Below, piece by piece: positions 30,222 through 40,772 of a stretch of DNA of 64,000 nt (position 1 is its first letter; each line of letters begins with the position of its first letter). The notes beneath the pieces are model-generated. The model had not been told where the DNA came from, did no database searches, and saw nothing but the letters and a program-made list of their open reading frames with translations. The translations under genes were made by a program, and so were the position numbers. Source of the DNA: Stenotrophomonas sp. SAU14A_NAIMI4_8 (lineage in GTDB: Bacteria > Pseudomonadota > Gammaproteobacteria > Xanthomonadales > Xanthomonadaceae); the NCBI RefSeq assembly GCF_003086695.1, contig NZ_CP025999.1, forward strand, positions 608,820 to 672,819. The letters run 5' to 3'.

Positions 30222-31592
30222 ATGCCCATCCATTCTTCCGTCCTCGAACTCATCGGCAAGACCCCGATCGTCAAGGCCCAGCGCCTGGATACCGGTGTCT
30301 GCGAGCTCTACCTGAAGCTCGAAAGCGCCAACCCGGGCGGATCGATCAAGGACCGCATCGGCCTGTCGATGATCGAGGCCGCCGAAAAGCGTGGCGATCT
30401 GAAGCCCGGCGCCACCCTGGTGGAAGGCACCGCCGGCAACACCGGCCTGGGCCTGGCCCTGGTCGCGCAGCAGAAGGGCTACAAGCTCATCCTGGTCGTT
30501 CCCGACAAGATGAGCCGGGAAAAGATCTTCAACCTGAAGGCCATGGGCGCCGAAGTGCGCCTGACCCGTTCGGACGTGGCCAAGGGCCACCCCGAGTACT
30601 ACCAGGACCTGGCCCAGACCATCGCCGAGCAGACCCCCGGCGCCTACTTCATCAACCAGTTCGGCAACCCGGACAACCCGGCCGCGCACGAATTCGGCAC
30701 CGGCCCGGAAATCCTGGAGCAGATGGGCGGCGACCTGGACGCGATCGTGTTCGGCTGCGGCAGCTCGGGCACCATGACCGGCCTGTCGCGTGCCTTCGCC
30801 AAGCTGTCGCCGAAGACCGAACTGGTGCTGGCTGACCCGGTAGGGTCCATCCTTGCCGAGTACATCAACGACGGCAACCTGAACGACAAGTCCGGCAGCT
30901 GGCTGGTGGAAGGCATCGGCGAGGACTTCCTGCCCTCGATCTCCGATTTCAGCCGCGTCACCAAGGCCTACCCGATCACCGACGCGGAAAGCTTCCACAC
31001 CGCGCGCGAGCTGCTGGGCAAGGAAGGCATTCTGGGCGGTTCGTCCACCGGCACCCTGCTGGCCGCCGGCCTGAAGTACTGCCAGGAACAGTCCACGCCG
31101 AAGAAGGTGCTGGTGCTGGTGCCCGACACCGGCAACAAGTACCTGTCGAAGATGTACAACGACTATTGGATGCTGGACAACGGCTTCCTGCAGCGCCCGC
31201 AGCACGGCGACCTGCGCGACCTGATCCTGCGCCCGTACGGCCAGCGCGACACCGTGGTGATCGGCCCGAACGACCTGCTGACCACCGCCTACCAGCGCAT
31301 GAAGCTGTACGACGTGTCGCAGCTGCCGGTGATGGACGGCGACCAGCTGGTCGGCATCGTCGATGAAAGCGACGTGCTGCTGCACGTCTATGGCGACGAA
31401 GCGCGCTTCCGCGACCCGGTGGCCACGGCCATGGTCAGCAAGCTGGACCGGCTGGACGTGAAGTCGCCCATCGAGGCCCTGCTGCCGGTGTTCGACCGCG
31501 GCCAGGTGGCCATCGTCATGGACGGCAACGCCTTCCTTGGCCTGATCACCCGCATCGACCTGCTGAACTTCCTGCGCCGCCGCGTGCAGTAA
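30222..31592 (+). CDS. cbs: cystathionine beta-synthase
   Basis: 456 residues. It is PLP-dependent and condenses homocysteine with serine (or O-acetylserine) to cystathionine. The PLP lysine lies in NPGGSIKDRIG, the phosphate-binding loop is GTAGNTGLGLA, and GCGSSGTMTGL follows. The last 120 residues contain two CBS domains (VVIGPNDLLTTAYQRM and VAIVMDGNAFLGLITRIDLL). It lacks the haem-binding N-terminus of animal enzymes, and the CBS pair may bind an adenosyl ligand. It is upstream of a cystathionine gamma-lyase/synthase-type gene, consistent with reverse transsulfuration from homocysteine to cysteine. The start MPIHSSVLELIGKTP is the family N-terminus. Confidence 0.93.
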   Translation: MPIHSSVLELIGKTPIVKAQRLDTGVCELYLKLESANPGGSIKDRIGLSMIEAAEKRGDLKPGATLVEGTAGNTGLGLALVAQQKGYKLILVVPDKMSREKIFNLKAMGAEVRLTRSDVAKGHPEYYQDLAQTIAEQTPGAYFINQFGNPDNPAAHEFGTGPEILEQMGGDLDAIVFGCGSSGTMTGLSRAFAKLSPKTELVLADPVGSILAEYINDGNLNDKSGSWLVEGIGEDFLPSISDFSRVTKAYPITDAESFHTARELLGKEGILGGSSTGTLLAAGLKYCQEQSTPKKVLVLVPDTGNKYLSKMYNDYWMLDNGFLQRPQHGDLRDLILRPYGQRDTVVIGPNDLLTTAYQRMKLYDVSQLPVMDGDQLVGIVDESDVLLHVYGDEARFRDPVATAMVSKLDRLDVKSPIEALLPVFDRGQVAIVMDGNAFLGLITRIDLLNFLRRRVQ

Positions 31593-31715
31593 GCGCACGA
31601 TCACGCGCGTTCGCTGCTGAATCCCGGTTTATCCGCGTCAAAGCTCGTTAAGGGCGCGCTGATAGACTCCCGCTCCTTCGACGGCGCCGAACACCGGCGC
31701 CATTCAGGAAACGAA

Positions 31716-32894
31716 ATGTCCAACGCTTCCAAGCCCGATCGCGCGCTGGCCCTGGCCACGCTGGCCATCCACGGCGGCCAGTCGCCCGATCCGAGCACCG
31801 GCGCGGTGATGCCGCCCATCTACGCCACCTCCACCTACGCACAGTCCAGCCCGGGCGAGCACCAGGGTTTCGAGTACTCGCGTACGCACAACCCGACCCG
31901 CTTCGCCTACGAGCGCTGCGTGGCCTCGTTGGAAGGTGGCACCCGTGGTTTCGCCTTCGCTTCGGGCATGGCCGCCAGCAGCACCGTGATGGAACTGCTG
32001 GACGCCGGCAGCCACGTGGTGGCGATGGATGACATCTACGGCGGCACCTTCCGCCTGTTCGAGCGCGTGCGCCGCCGCACCGCCGGCCTGGATTTCAGCT
32101 TCGTCGACCTGACCGATCTGGCCGCCTTCGAAGCGGCGATCACCCCGCAGACGAAGATGGTCTGGATTGAAACCCCGACCAACCCGATGCTGAAGATCGT
32201 GGACATCGCCGCGGTGGCTGCCATCGCCAAGCGCCATGGCCTGATCGTGGTGGTGGACAACACCTTCGCCTCGCCGATGCTGCAGCGGCCCCTGCTGCTG
32301 GGCGCCGACCTGGTGCTGCACTCGGCCACCAAGTACCTCAACGGTCATTCGGACATGGTCGGTGGCATGGTGGTGGTCGGTGACGATGCGCCGTTGGCCG
32401 AGCAGATGGCCTTCCTGCAGAACTCCATTGGTGGCGTGCAGGGCCCGTTCGACAGCTTCCTGGCCCTGCGCGGCCTGAAGACCCTGCCGCTGCGCATGAA
32501 GGCGCATTGCGCCAATGCACTCGCGCTGGCGCAGTGGCTGGAAAAGCACCCGGCGGTGGAAAAAGTGATCTACCCGGGCCTGCCTTCGCACCCGCAGCAC
32601 GAGCTGGCGGGCAAGCAGATGGCCGGCTTCGGCGGCATTGTCTCGATCGTACTGAAGGGCGGTTTCGAGGCGGCCAAGCGCTTCTGCGAAAAGACCGAGC
32701 TGTTCACCCTGGCCGAATCGCTGGGTGGCGTGGAAAGCCTGGTGAACCACCCGGCGGTGATGACCCATGCCTCGATTCCGGTGGCGCGCCGCGAGCAGCT
32801 GGGGATCAGCGATGCGCTGGTGCGGCTGAGCGTGGGCGTGGAGGAGCTGGAGGATCTGCAGGTGGATCTGGAAAGGGCGCTGGCGGTCCCCTGA
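31716..32894 (+). CDS. metB: cystathionine gamma-synthase/gamma-lyase (MetB-type)
   Basis: 392 residues of the Cys/Met metabolism PLP family. The PLP lysine is in LHSATKYLNGHSD, and GFEYSRTHNPTR, FASGMAA, WIETPTNP and SLGGVESLVNHPAVMTH are family motifs. Sequence alone does not separate gamma-synthase (methionine synthesis) from gamma-lyase (cysteine synthesis). The adjacent cbs favours gamma-lyase activity, as seen for the Xanthomonas homologue annotated metB. In Xanthomonas this gene marks one border of the variable LPS locus, and here too polysaccharide genes start right after it. It has its own 123-bp upstream region. Confidence 0.92.
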   Translation: MSNASKPDRALALATLAIHGGQSPDPSTGAVMPPIYATSTYAQSSPGEHQGFEYSRTHNPTRFAYERCVASLEGGTRGFAFASGMAASSTVMELLDAGSHVVAMDDIYGGTFRLFERVRRRTAGLDFSFVDLTDLAAFEAAITPQTKMVWIETPTNPMLKIVDIAAVAAIAKRHGLIVVVDNTFASPMLQRPLLLGADLVLHSATKYLNGHSDMVGGMVVVGDDAPLAEQMAFLQNSIGGVQGPFDSFLALRGLKTLPLRMKAHCANALALAQWLEKHPAVEKVIYPGLPSHPQHELAGKQMAGFGGIVSIVLKGGFEAAKRFCEKTELFTLAESLGGVESLVNHPAVMTHASIPVARREQLGISDALVRLSVGVEELEDLQVDLERALAVP

Positions 32895-32976
32895 GCGGGG
32901 ATGGCTCGTAGAAACGTATACCATGCAGGGCTGCAATGAGCGCCATTCGCGCTTGGTCTGGCAGCCATGCTCATGA

Positions 32977-33969
<993 letters not shown>

Positions 33970-34079
33970 GGCATCGTGGTTCACGCTCTTCCTCTGCAAT
34001 TTCCCGGCCGGACTGCAGGCAGGCAGGATCTGAGCCTGTTTGCGGCAGCACCTGCACCCGTGGAGATCGGGAGGGCGCA

Positions 34080-35336
34080 ATGAAGGGGACTCTTGGCCGC
34101 GTCGCCGGGGGTCTTCGTCGACAGTGGAATCGCGCAGCGCTTGCGGCGAGAACCTTCCGCCTGCGCCACCATCGATTCCCGCCGTTGCCGGCCGTGCCCT
34201 CGACGCCGATGGCGTCGGGGCCATTGCCGACTGCCGTGGATACGGGGCAGTCGCTCAACCTCTATGGGTTGTTGTCCAAGCAACTGGGCTTGGGCGAGAG
34301 CGCGCGGCTGTACGCGCGGGCCTTTGCCGCCCACGGTATCGGCGTGACGCTGCATGACATTCCCCTCGCGACCCCGCACGCACGCATGCAATGGGAGGTA
34401 CCGGGTTGCTCGGTGGATCAGCCGCTGCGTGACGCCGATCTGGTATGCGTGAACCCGGATATCTGGTCGGCGGTGAAGCCCCTGATACCGGCGCGTCCCG
34501 AGCTGCGACTGGCAAGTTGGTTCTGGGAACTGGAAACGCTTCCCAGAGCCTGGTTCGACGCCGTTGGCGATTTCGATGGGATCGTGGTCGCGACGGATTT
34601 CGTTGGCAATGCGGTGCGGGAATCCTGTGGAGCCCGGGTACACAAGGTAGGGTTGCCGCTGTACGTCGGGCCCGACAGTGGTCTGCAGCGTGAGGCCTTT
34701 GGCTTGCGCGAGGATGCGTTTGTGTTCCTGGTGAGTTTCGATTTCTTCTCATCCATGAGCCGGAAGAATCCGCTGGCGAGCATTGCGGCGTTTCTCCGTG
34801 CCTTCGGCAACACGCCCGCCGATGTGCAGCTGGTGATCAAGACCGGTCATGGCGAGCAGAATCACGTGGCGTTTCAGATGTTGCTCGCTGCCGCCGGGAA
34901 GGACCCCCGAATTCTCGTCCGCAATGGCCCGCTTGCCGCTGCCCATTGGGGGGCACTGCAGCGCTGTTGTGACTGCTATGTGTCTCTGCACCGGGCTGAG
35001 GGCTTCGGGCTGGGCATGGCCGAGTGCATGGCGCGCGGCAAGCCCGTCATAGCTACCGGCTGGTCAGGCAACCTCGAGTTCCAGGATGCTGATTCAGCCT
35101 TGCTGGTCGAACATCGGATGGTTCAGGTTGGCAGGGGCGATTACTCCGGCGGGGAAGGCCTGCGCTGGGCTGATCCCAGTGTCGATGACGCCGCCGCAAA
35201 GATGCGCTGGGTGTATGAGCATCGAACGGAGGCGCAGGCGCTTGCGGAGCGTGGCCGGGCGAAGGTTGCCAAGGTGCTCTCGCCGGCCGCAGTGGCCCTG
35301 CAGATGCGTGCCGCGCTGGGAGGCGCGCTGGCGTGA
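34080..35336 (+). CDS. family-4-type glycosyltransferase
   Basis: 418 residues with a basic N-terminus (MKGTLGRVAGGLRRQWNRAA) that may aid membrane association. GTB-fold features are seen: GLGESARLYARAFAAHG, KVGLPLYVGP, FVFLVSFDFFSSMSRKNPL (start of the nucleotide-binding half) and the acceptor/donor motif SLHRAEGFGLGMAECMARGKPVIAT with the EGFGLGMAE ExxxxxxxE pattern of GT4 enzymes. It probably transfers a rhamnosyl or mannosyl residue from a GDP-sugar in the O-antigen, judged by neighbours. GGGAGG lies ahead of the ATG at 34080. Exact donor and linkage cannot be told. Confidence 0.88.
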   Translation: MKGTLGRVAGGLRRQWNRAALAARTFRLRHHRFPPLPAVPSTPMASGPLPTAVDTGQSLNLYGLLSKQLGLGESARLYARAFAAHGIGVTLHDIPLATPHARMQWEVPGCSVDQPLRDADLVCVNPDIWSAVKPLIPARPELRLASWFWELETLPRAWFDAVGDFDGIVVATDFVGNAVRESCGARVHKVGLPLYVGPDSGLQREAFGLREDAFVFLVSFDFFSSMSRKNPLASIAAFLRAFGNTPADVQLVIKTGHGEQNHVAFQMLLAAAGKDPRILVRNGPLAAAHWGALQRCCDCYVSLHRAEGFGLGMAECMARGKPVIATGWSGNLEFQDADSALLVEHRMVQVGRGDYSGGEGLRWADPSVDDAAAKMRWVYEHRTEAQALAERGRAKVAKVLSPAAVALQMRAALGGALA

Positions 35337-35344
35337 GCGGCAAA

Positions 35345-35455
35345 CATCCCCGCGGTCATCTGGGGATGCACGCGTGAGTTCGGTCGTGAGGGCCCGATGC
35401 TAGGATGGTCCGGCCCATGGTGTCGCAAATGACACTCTATTACCCTTGTTGCGAC
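35345..35455 (+). promoter_or_regulatory. hairpin and inverted repeat ahead of the tandem glycosyltransferase gene
   Basis: In a 232-bp gap inside the O-antigen operon, CATCCCC/GGGGATG (35345-35368) forms a stem, and GTCGCAA (35422-35428) with TTGCGAC (35449-35455) forms a 7-bp inverted repeat 20 bp apart around AT-rich sequence. These suggest a second promoter or control point within the operon. No clean -35/-10 pair is evident. Confidence 0.35.
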
Positions 35456-35568
35456 GCAATCGTAAGGCGGACCGGGGCTTCAGGCACCCGAGGAAACATT
35501 TTGCGCATGTCGGTTCTTGCCGGCATGAATGGACAATCAACTACAGGATCAGGCGGCCAACTTCTCCA

Positions 35569-38500
35569 ATGAGCATCTGGGTAGACATCAGCAATATCTC
35601 GACCTTCACCGGGGGCGTCGTCGGCATCATTCGAGCTGAGCTGGAGATCGCCTACAACATGGCGAAGATTTCCGACCAGGTTCGTTTCTGCCGTCTGAAT
35701 CAGGCCTCCGATGGTATCGAGGAGGTCTCTCGGGCTGATCTGGGCTGGTTGCTGTCAGCTGCGACTCCGGTTGAAGGCTTCCTCAACCACCGTTCGCAGA
35801 AAGTATCTTCCAGTTCCATCGGGGACAGTTCGGCGCTGCCCCTGCCATTGAAGGAGTTCCGCTCCGCGCGCAGTCGCGGGCAGCACACCAAGCTGGCCAT
35901 GCAGGGGCTGATGAGCGTCCTGCCCTTGCCGCTTGCCAAGGCTGTCTACTACATCAGTCGACCGTTCTACCTGATGTTCCAGGGCAACAGCGTGCCGGCC
36001 AAGCCGGTCGAGAAGCCCAGCGCCGCGCGCATGCCGGCGATCCCGGACCACCCGTTCTCGCCCGGGGACGTGATGTTCTCCTGTGGCTGGAAGGACAGCA
36101 ACAAAGAAGCCATTTACGGTCGTGTCCGTGAATCGATGGACTACCGGTTGCATCTGTCGTACCTGATCTACGACACCATCCTGATCAATCCCAAGACCAA
36201 GTTCCTCTACGGCGCCAACTCCGAAGCCGAGTTCCTGAAGTACTTCAAGTGGGTTGCGACGCATTGCGATCTGGTCTTCTACGGCGGCAATACTGCACGT
36301 CGTGATTCCCAGGAGATCCAGCGCTCGTTGTCCTTGCCGGTTCCGGCTGGTCAGCCCGTCCGCTTCGGTGATGTTCCCAATGCGTCGTTGCAGCCGCTGG
36401 ACCAGGACGCGACCGATGCACTGCTCGAAAGCATGGGTCTGGAGGCGGGCAAGTACATGCTTTGCGTCGGCTCGGTGGAGCCGCGGAAGAACCATGGTGT
36501 GCTGCACCGTGCCTATCGCGAAATGATCGAGAAGCCCGAAGCCTACGGTCTGGATCCTTCGCAGCCGCTGCCCAAGCTGGTGGTTGCTGGTGGCCTGTAT
36601 GGCGATGTCGGACTGGTCCATGTGTTCAAGGAAGACGACCGCGTCTCCCCTTACGTGCAGTTCGTACGTCCGTCCGACGAGGAACTGGACGCGCTGTACC
36701 GCAACTGTCGTTTCACACTGATGCCTACGCTGTACGAAGGCTGGAACCTGACGCTCCCGGAAAGCCTTTCGTTCAACAAGTTCTGCATTTCTTCCGATGT
36801 CGCGCCGATGCGTGAGATTGGCCGCGACATGATCGACTACGCAGATCCGCACGAGCCTTCGGAGTGGGCGCGCCTGATTGCCCGCTACACGATCGACGAC
36901 CAGGCGCTTGCGGAACGTGAGGCCTACATCGGTCGCACGTGGCGGAACAAGCCGTGGCGTGCCACCGCCCAGGATATTCACGACCACCTGGTCCAGTTCG
37001 ATTTCCCGGCGCATGTCAATCCGCCGTCTTCGCGGTTGTGGCTCGACTTGACGCTGATCAACAATCACTACGGTAGTGCCGATGGCATTCCGCGCGTTGA
37101 GCTGGGTACTGCCTGGGAGCTGAACCGGGATCCAACATCGCGCGTGCAGTTCTTCGAGACCCGGCGCAACGGGAATGACGTGGAGTTCGTTGAACTTACC
37201 GCTGTCGAACTGCCGTGGCTTACCCGAAGCCGCTCCGACTATCCGCAGGCCTACCACGACCACATGGCCTACAAGCGCCACATGATCGAGCAGGCACGCC
37301 GGAACCAGGAAGCGGCATGGATGGTTGGCAACGACCTTGCCAGCCAGGTCTTTGGACCGATGATGGTGGCCCAGCCTTCGCGTCGCAGCCGCATCAAGAC
37401 TGCTCTGCTGCACATGGCCAGTCTGCTGCCGGCATCGACGATGGCATGGCTCTATCGCGTGGTGAAGGGCAAGAGCAACGACGAGCTGGCGGCACTCGCC
37501 AGCAAGGGGTCGGCGCCTGCGACGCGTCCTGCGCCATTGCCGGAGATCCGCACCGCTACGGGACCCACGATGCCCACCGATCCGCAGGCATTGAGCTTCG
37601 AGCGCAAACCGCTGCGCATCGTTGCCCATCCTTTTGAAGCGGGGGATCGCGTGCTTTCGGTGGGGTTGGACTGGGAATCCAGCTATCTGCAGGCCATCTC
37701 GATCATCCGTGAGGAGACGCGCATCCGCACGGCATACCTTGTCCACGACATGATTCCGCTGCTCGAGCCGCACTTCTACCAGCCCGAGATCAGGAAGCTT
37801 TACGAGATATTCTTCTACTGGGTCTGCCGTACCAGCGATGTCGTTCTGTTCGGTGGCAATACGGCGAGAAAGGATGGCGAGCGCCTGATGGCGCGCTATC
37901 ACCTTGAATCGCTGCCGCGCACCAAGGGGTTGCGACTGGGGGCCGAGTTCGAGGCTGAAGAGCTTGCGCCGCGGGAGGAGGATGCCGAAGTTCTCAAGCG
38001 ACTCGGCGTCGAAGGTGATTTCCTGCTGTCTGTCGGAACCATCCAGATCCGCAAGAACCATGAGGTCCTCTACCAGGCCCTGGTGAAGTGGCTGGATGAC
38101 CCGGAAGTGGATGCGTCCACCGTTCCGACGCTGGTCTTTGCCGGGCGGCAGGGCTGGCTGGTTGAGGGCTTGATGCAGCAGCTTCGCAATGACACACGCG
38201 TTGCGCGCCACTTGGTTCTGCTTCAGCCCACCGATGAAGAGCTGCGCGTCCTGTACCGCAACTGCCGGTTCACGCTGCTTCCCTCGTTCTACGAGGGAGC
38301 GGCGCTGCCGATTTCCGAGTCGCTGGCCTATGGCAAATTCTGTCTGGCTGCCGATGTACCCCCGCTGCGTGAAACGGGCGGCAAGTTCGCCGATTACGTG
38401 GATCCGCGCGACGTCAAGGGGTGGAGGAATGCGATGGAGAACTACTACAGCCACCCCGAGCTGCTGGCCGAGCGCGAGGCCTTGATTGCAGGCGAGAAGA

Positions 38501-38610
38501 CGCATGCATCCTGGCGCGAGTTCGCCCGCGACCTGGTGGCCGAACTGCCCGCCCCTGCGGTAACGCTGTCCCACCATGAACGGGATGACAGCATCAAGGA
38601 ACTGCATTGA
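35569..38610 (+). CDS. tandem-domain glycosyltransferase (internal duplication)
   Basis: 1013 residues made of two homologous halves, about 1-490 and 515-1000. Both open alike (IWVDISNISTFTGGVVGIIR and LWLDLTLINNHYGSADGIPR), share FYGGNTARRD / LFGGNTARKD, SVEPRKNHGVLHRAY / TIQIRKNHEVLYQAL, and end with the GT4 donor site LYEGWNLTLPESLSFNKFC / FYEGAALPISESLAYGKFC. So two GTB active sites lie in one chain. Amphipathic stretches (SVLPLPLAKAVYYISRPFY; LPASTMAWLYRVVKG) sit at matching positions and may bind the membrane. It may add alternating linkages of a homopolymer. The start MSIWVDIS is chosen by family; an upstream in-frame extension looks non-coding. Its stop overlaps the reductase gene (TGATG). 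Confidence 0.9.
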   Translation: MSIWVDISNISTFTGGVVGIIRAELEIAYNMAKISDQVRFCRLNQASDGIEEVSRADLGWLLSAATPVEGFLNHRSQKVSSSSIGDSSALPLPLKEFRSARSRGQHTKLAMQGLMSVLPLPLAKAVYYISRPFYLMFQGNSVPAKPVEKPSAARMPAIPDHPFSPGDVMFSCGWKDSNKEAIYGRVRESMDYRLHLSYLIYDTILINPKTKFLYGANSEAEFLKYFKWVATHCDLVFYGGNTARRDSQEIQRSLSLPVPAGQPVRFGDVPNASLQPLDQDATDALLESMGLEAGKYMLCVGSVEPRKNHGVLHRAYREMIEKPEAYGLDPSQPLPKLVVAGGLYGDVGLVHVFKEDDRVSPYVQFVRPSDEELDALYRNCRFTLMPTLYEGWNLTLPESLSFNKFCISSDVAPMREIGRDMIDYADPHEPSEWARLIARYTIDDQALAEREAYIGRTWRNKPWRATAQDIHDHLVQFDFPAHVNPPSSRLWLDLTLINNHYGSADGIPRVELGTAWELNRDPTSRVQFFETRRNGNDVEFVELTAVELPWLTRSRSDYPQAYHDHMAYKRHMIEQARRNQEAAWMVGNDLASQVFGPMMVAQPSRRSRIKTALLHMASLLPASTMAWLYRVVKGKSNDELAALASKGSAPATRPAPLPEIRTATGPTMPTDPQALSFERKPLRIVAHPFEAGDRVLSVGLDWESSYLQAISIIREETRIRTAYLVHDMIPLLEPHFYQPEIRKLYEIFFYWVCRTSDVVLFGGNTARKDGERLMARYHLESLPRTKGLRLGAEFEAEELAPREEDAEVLKRLGVEGDFLLSVGTIQIRKNHEVLYQALVKWLDDPEVDASTVPTLVFAGRQGWLVEGLMQQLRNDTRVARHLVLLQPTDEELRVLYRNCRFTLLPSFYEGAALPISESLAYGKFCLAADVPPLRETGGKFADYVDPRDVKGWRNAMENYYSHPELLAEREALIAGEKTHASWREFARDLVAELPAPAVTLSHHERDDSIKELH

Positions 38611-39491
38611 TGAAGATTCTGATCACCGGTGCGACCGGTTTCCTTGGCAAGGCGCTGGCAAAGGGTCTGGTTGAAGCGGGCATGGACGTCCAGGCACTGA
38701 ACCAGCCGAACGGCGACCGCGTGGATCTGACCAACATGGACGCCGTGCGCGTGGCCATGGCCGGGCGTGAGTTCGATGTACTGGTTCATCTGGCCGGATA
38801 CGCGTTCGTGCAGCGCTCCAATCCCGCGGAGTTCTATCGCGTCAACGTGCTCGGCACCGAGAATCTGATCGAAGCCATGCTTGAGTTCGGGCAGGGGCAG
38901 GGGGGCGTTCTCTGTACCAGCACGGCCGGTGTGTACGGCCAGCAGACCGAGCTGCAGCTCCACGAAGGGCTTGTTCCGCTGCCACTGAACCACTATTCGA
39001 TCAGCAAGTACGGGATGGAGCAGTTGCTGCGCAAGTACGCCGGTGACCGCCAGATAACGGTGGTGCGTCCCTTCAACATCATTGGCAGTGGCCAGAGTTC
39101 GCTGTTCCTGGTGCCCAAGCTCGTGAGTCATTTCGCCCGCCGGAGTCCCTCCATCGATATCGGCAATCTGGAGCCGGTCCGTGACTACGTGGCCGTCGAA
39201 GATTTCGTGGATATCATGGTGTCGCTTGCGACGCGGCCGCTGCGCAACAACACGATCAACATTGGTACCGGGCAGGGGCACTCTGTTCGCGATGTCATTG
39301 ATTGCCTGGCCTCGTTGTCAGGTCATCAGCCGGAACTGCGCCAGGTCCATCAGCACGTCCGCAAGGATGATATTTCCCGGCTGGTGGCCGACCCGTCGCA
39401 TCTTCGCTCAAGCGTGGAATTCGCTCGCGAGTTCACCCCGCTTGAGCAGGTCCTTACCCATCTGCTGGAAGAGCACAAGGGCAAGGAGTAA
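38610..39491 (+). CDS. GDP-4-keto-6-deoxy-D-mannose reductase (Rmd-like)
   Basis: 293 residues, extended SDR. GATGFLGKALAKGL binds NAD(P), LVHLAGYAFV and STAGVYG hold the Ser/Thr, and YSISKYGME has the YxxxK. After Gmd this would yield GDP-D-rhamnose (Rmd); a GDP-6-deoxy-D-talose synthase is the main alternative because the two reductases differ only in stereochemistry. The start ATG overlaps the TGA of the tandem glycosyltransferase gene (TGATG). The neighbours gmd, xanA and xanB complete the GDP-sugar route. Confidence 0.85.
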   Translation: MKILITGATGFLGKALAKGLVEAGMDVQALNQPNGDRVDLTNMDAVRVAMAGREFDVLVHLAGYAFVQRSNPAEFYRVNVLGTENLIEAMLEFGQGQGGVLCTSTAGVYGQQTELQLHEGLVPLPLNHYSISKYGMEQLLRKYAGDRQITVVRPFNIIGSGQSSLFLVPKLVSHFARRSPSIDIGNLEPVRDYVAVEDFVDIMVSLATRPLRNNTINIGTGQGHSVRDVIDCLASLSGHQPELRQVHQHVRKDDISRLVADPSHLRSSVEFAREFTPLEQVLTHLLEEHKGKE

Positions 39492-39496
39492 GTTCA

Positions 39497-40723
39497 ATGC
39501 GATTTGAGTGGATCCTGCTGGCGTACTGCTTCGTACTTGTGCCCTTTGCGGCGGTCTATGCGACCGTCTGCATGCGCGTCCTGAAGGCGCCTGCGGCCAG
39601 CTACTCGGCCAGCTTCAGCAAGCCGTTGGAGTCGTTGCGTGGCGTCGCCGCGACCCTGGTGGTGTTCTCGCACACCACCATGTATTTCTACGCAGCAGGC
39701 CAGGGTGCGGGCTCCAAGGCCTCCAGTTACCTTGGGCAGAGCGGCGTCATCTGGTTCTTCATGCTGACCGGCTACCTGTTCTGGAGCATGGTGCTGTCGG
39801 ATCGGCTGAACCTCAACACGTTCTATGAGAAGCGGCTGCGCAGGCTGGTGCCCGCGATGGCTGGCATGGTCTCCGCTGCAATTCTGTACGAGTGGATCGT
39901 CGCCGGGTTCCCTCGGCCGAACCAGGAGCAGATCCTCTCCGCATTGCGCAACTATGCCTTCTATTTCGCTGGTGGCGTGCATGACGTGTTCGTGCCCGAA
40001 TCGGTCATGCGAATCAACAATCTGTGGACGTTGCGCTGGGAGTGGCTGTTCTACATCGCGTTGCCGATCGTAGCTGCGCTGACCCGCAGCTGGCGCGGCC
40101 TGACCTGCGTGTTGATCATTCTTTCCATCGGGTTGACCGATGTGGTCACGCAATGGCGAAGGGAGACGGACGCGGCGCTCTTCCTGGCGTTCTACCTGGG
40201 CATGAGCGCGGCCGTTCTTGACCGGAGCATTCGTGCTTCGCTGGAGCGTTGGCAGTCGCTGGCCGACTATCTTGCCCAGCCCATCGTGCTGATTCTGGCA
40301 TTGTTGCTGTCTCTTTCCACGATGACCATGCCTGCCGATCTGATCCGTTCCCACAACCTGCAGTTCGTGCTGCTGTGTGCGCCGGTGTTCTTCTGGTTCC
40401 TGATGCTCGGTCTGTCCCGCAAGCCCGACAGAGTCTGGCTGGTGAACCGGTTCTCGCTGGACATGGGTCGAATCAGCTACTCGGTGTATCTGTGGCACCT
40501 GCTGGTTGCGTATGTGGTGCACAAGTTTTTCCAGCATGGCTACCTGCCGGGCTTCAACACGCGCACCATGTATCTGCTCATGCCGGTGATCGTGGTGGCG
40601 ATCACGATGCCGCTGGCAGTGCTGTCGTACCGGTTCCTCGAGCACCCCTTCATGTCGACCAAGCTGAAGCGGGATACAGGAAGGACCAGCGAGTCGTCCA
40701 TATCTGGAACTGGCTCAGAATAA
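39497..40723 (+). CDS. acyltransferase 3 family membrane protein
   Basis: 408 residues, about ten transmembrane helices. It transfers acetyl or similar groups to polysaccharides at the membrane. Family motifs are PLESLRGVAATLVVFSH (with the catalytic-region His), FFMLTGYLFWSM, YEKRLRRLVPA and NNLWTLRWEWLFYI. It closes the plus-strand O-antigen operon 5 bp after the reductase gene. It is a paralogue of the gene at 50921-52114: both share the TGYLF, RR/KRxLRLVPA and WTLxWEWLFY stretches. It probably O-acetylates the O-antigen. Confidence 0.9.
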   Translation: MRFEWILLAYCFVLVPFAAVYATVCMRVLKAPAASYSASFSKPLESLRGVAATLVVFSHTTMYFYAAGQGAGSKASSYLGQSGVIWFFMLTGYLFWSMVLSDRLNLNTFYEKRLRRLVPAMAGMVSAAILYEWIVAGFPRPNQEQILSALRNYAFYFAGGVHDVFVPESVMRINNLWTLRWEWLFYIALPIVAALTRSWRGLTCVLIILSIGLTDVVTQWRRETDAALFLAFYLGMSAAVLDRSIRASLERWQSLADYLAQPIVLILALLLSLSTMTMPADLIRSHNLQFVLLCAPVFFWFLMLGLSRKPDRVWLVNRFSLDMGRISYSVYLWHLLVAYVVHKFFQHGYLPGFNTRTMYLLMPVIVVAITMPLAVLSYRFLEHPFMSTKLKRDTGRTSESSISGTGSE

Positions 40724-40724
40724 A

Positions 40725-40751
40725 AAAACGCCGCCCGAAGGGCGGCGTTTT
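40725..40751. terminator. bidirectional terminator
   Basis: AAAACGCCGCCC, loop GAA, GGGCGGCGTTTT: a stem with A-run on the left and T-run on the right, between the convergent acyltransferase (+) and wzt (-) genes. It can serve both strands. Confidence 0.88.
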
Positions 40752-40772
40752 CATTTGAACGTTGGGCGATTC

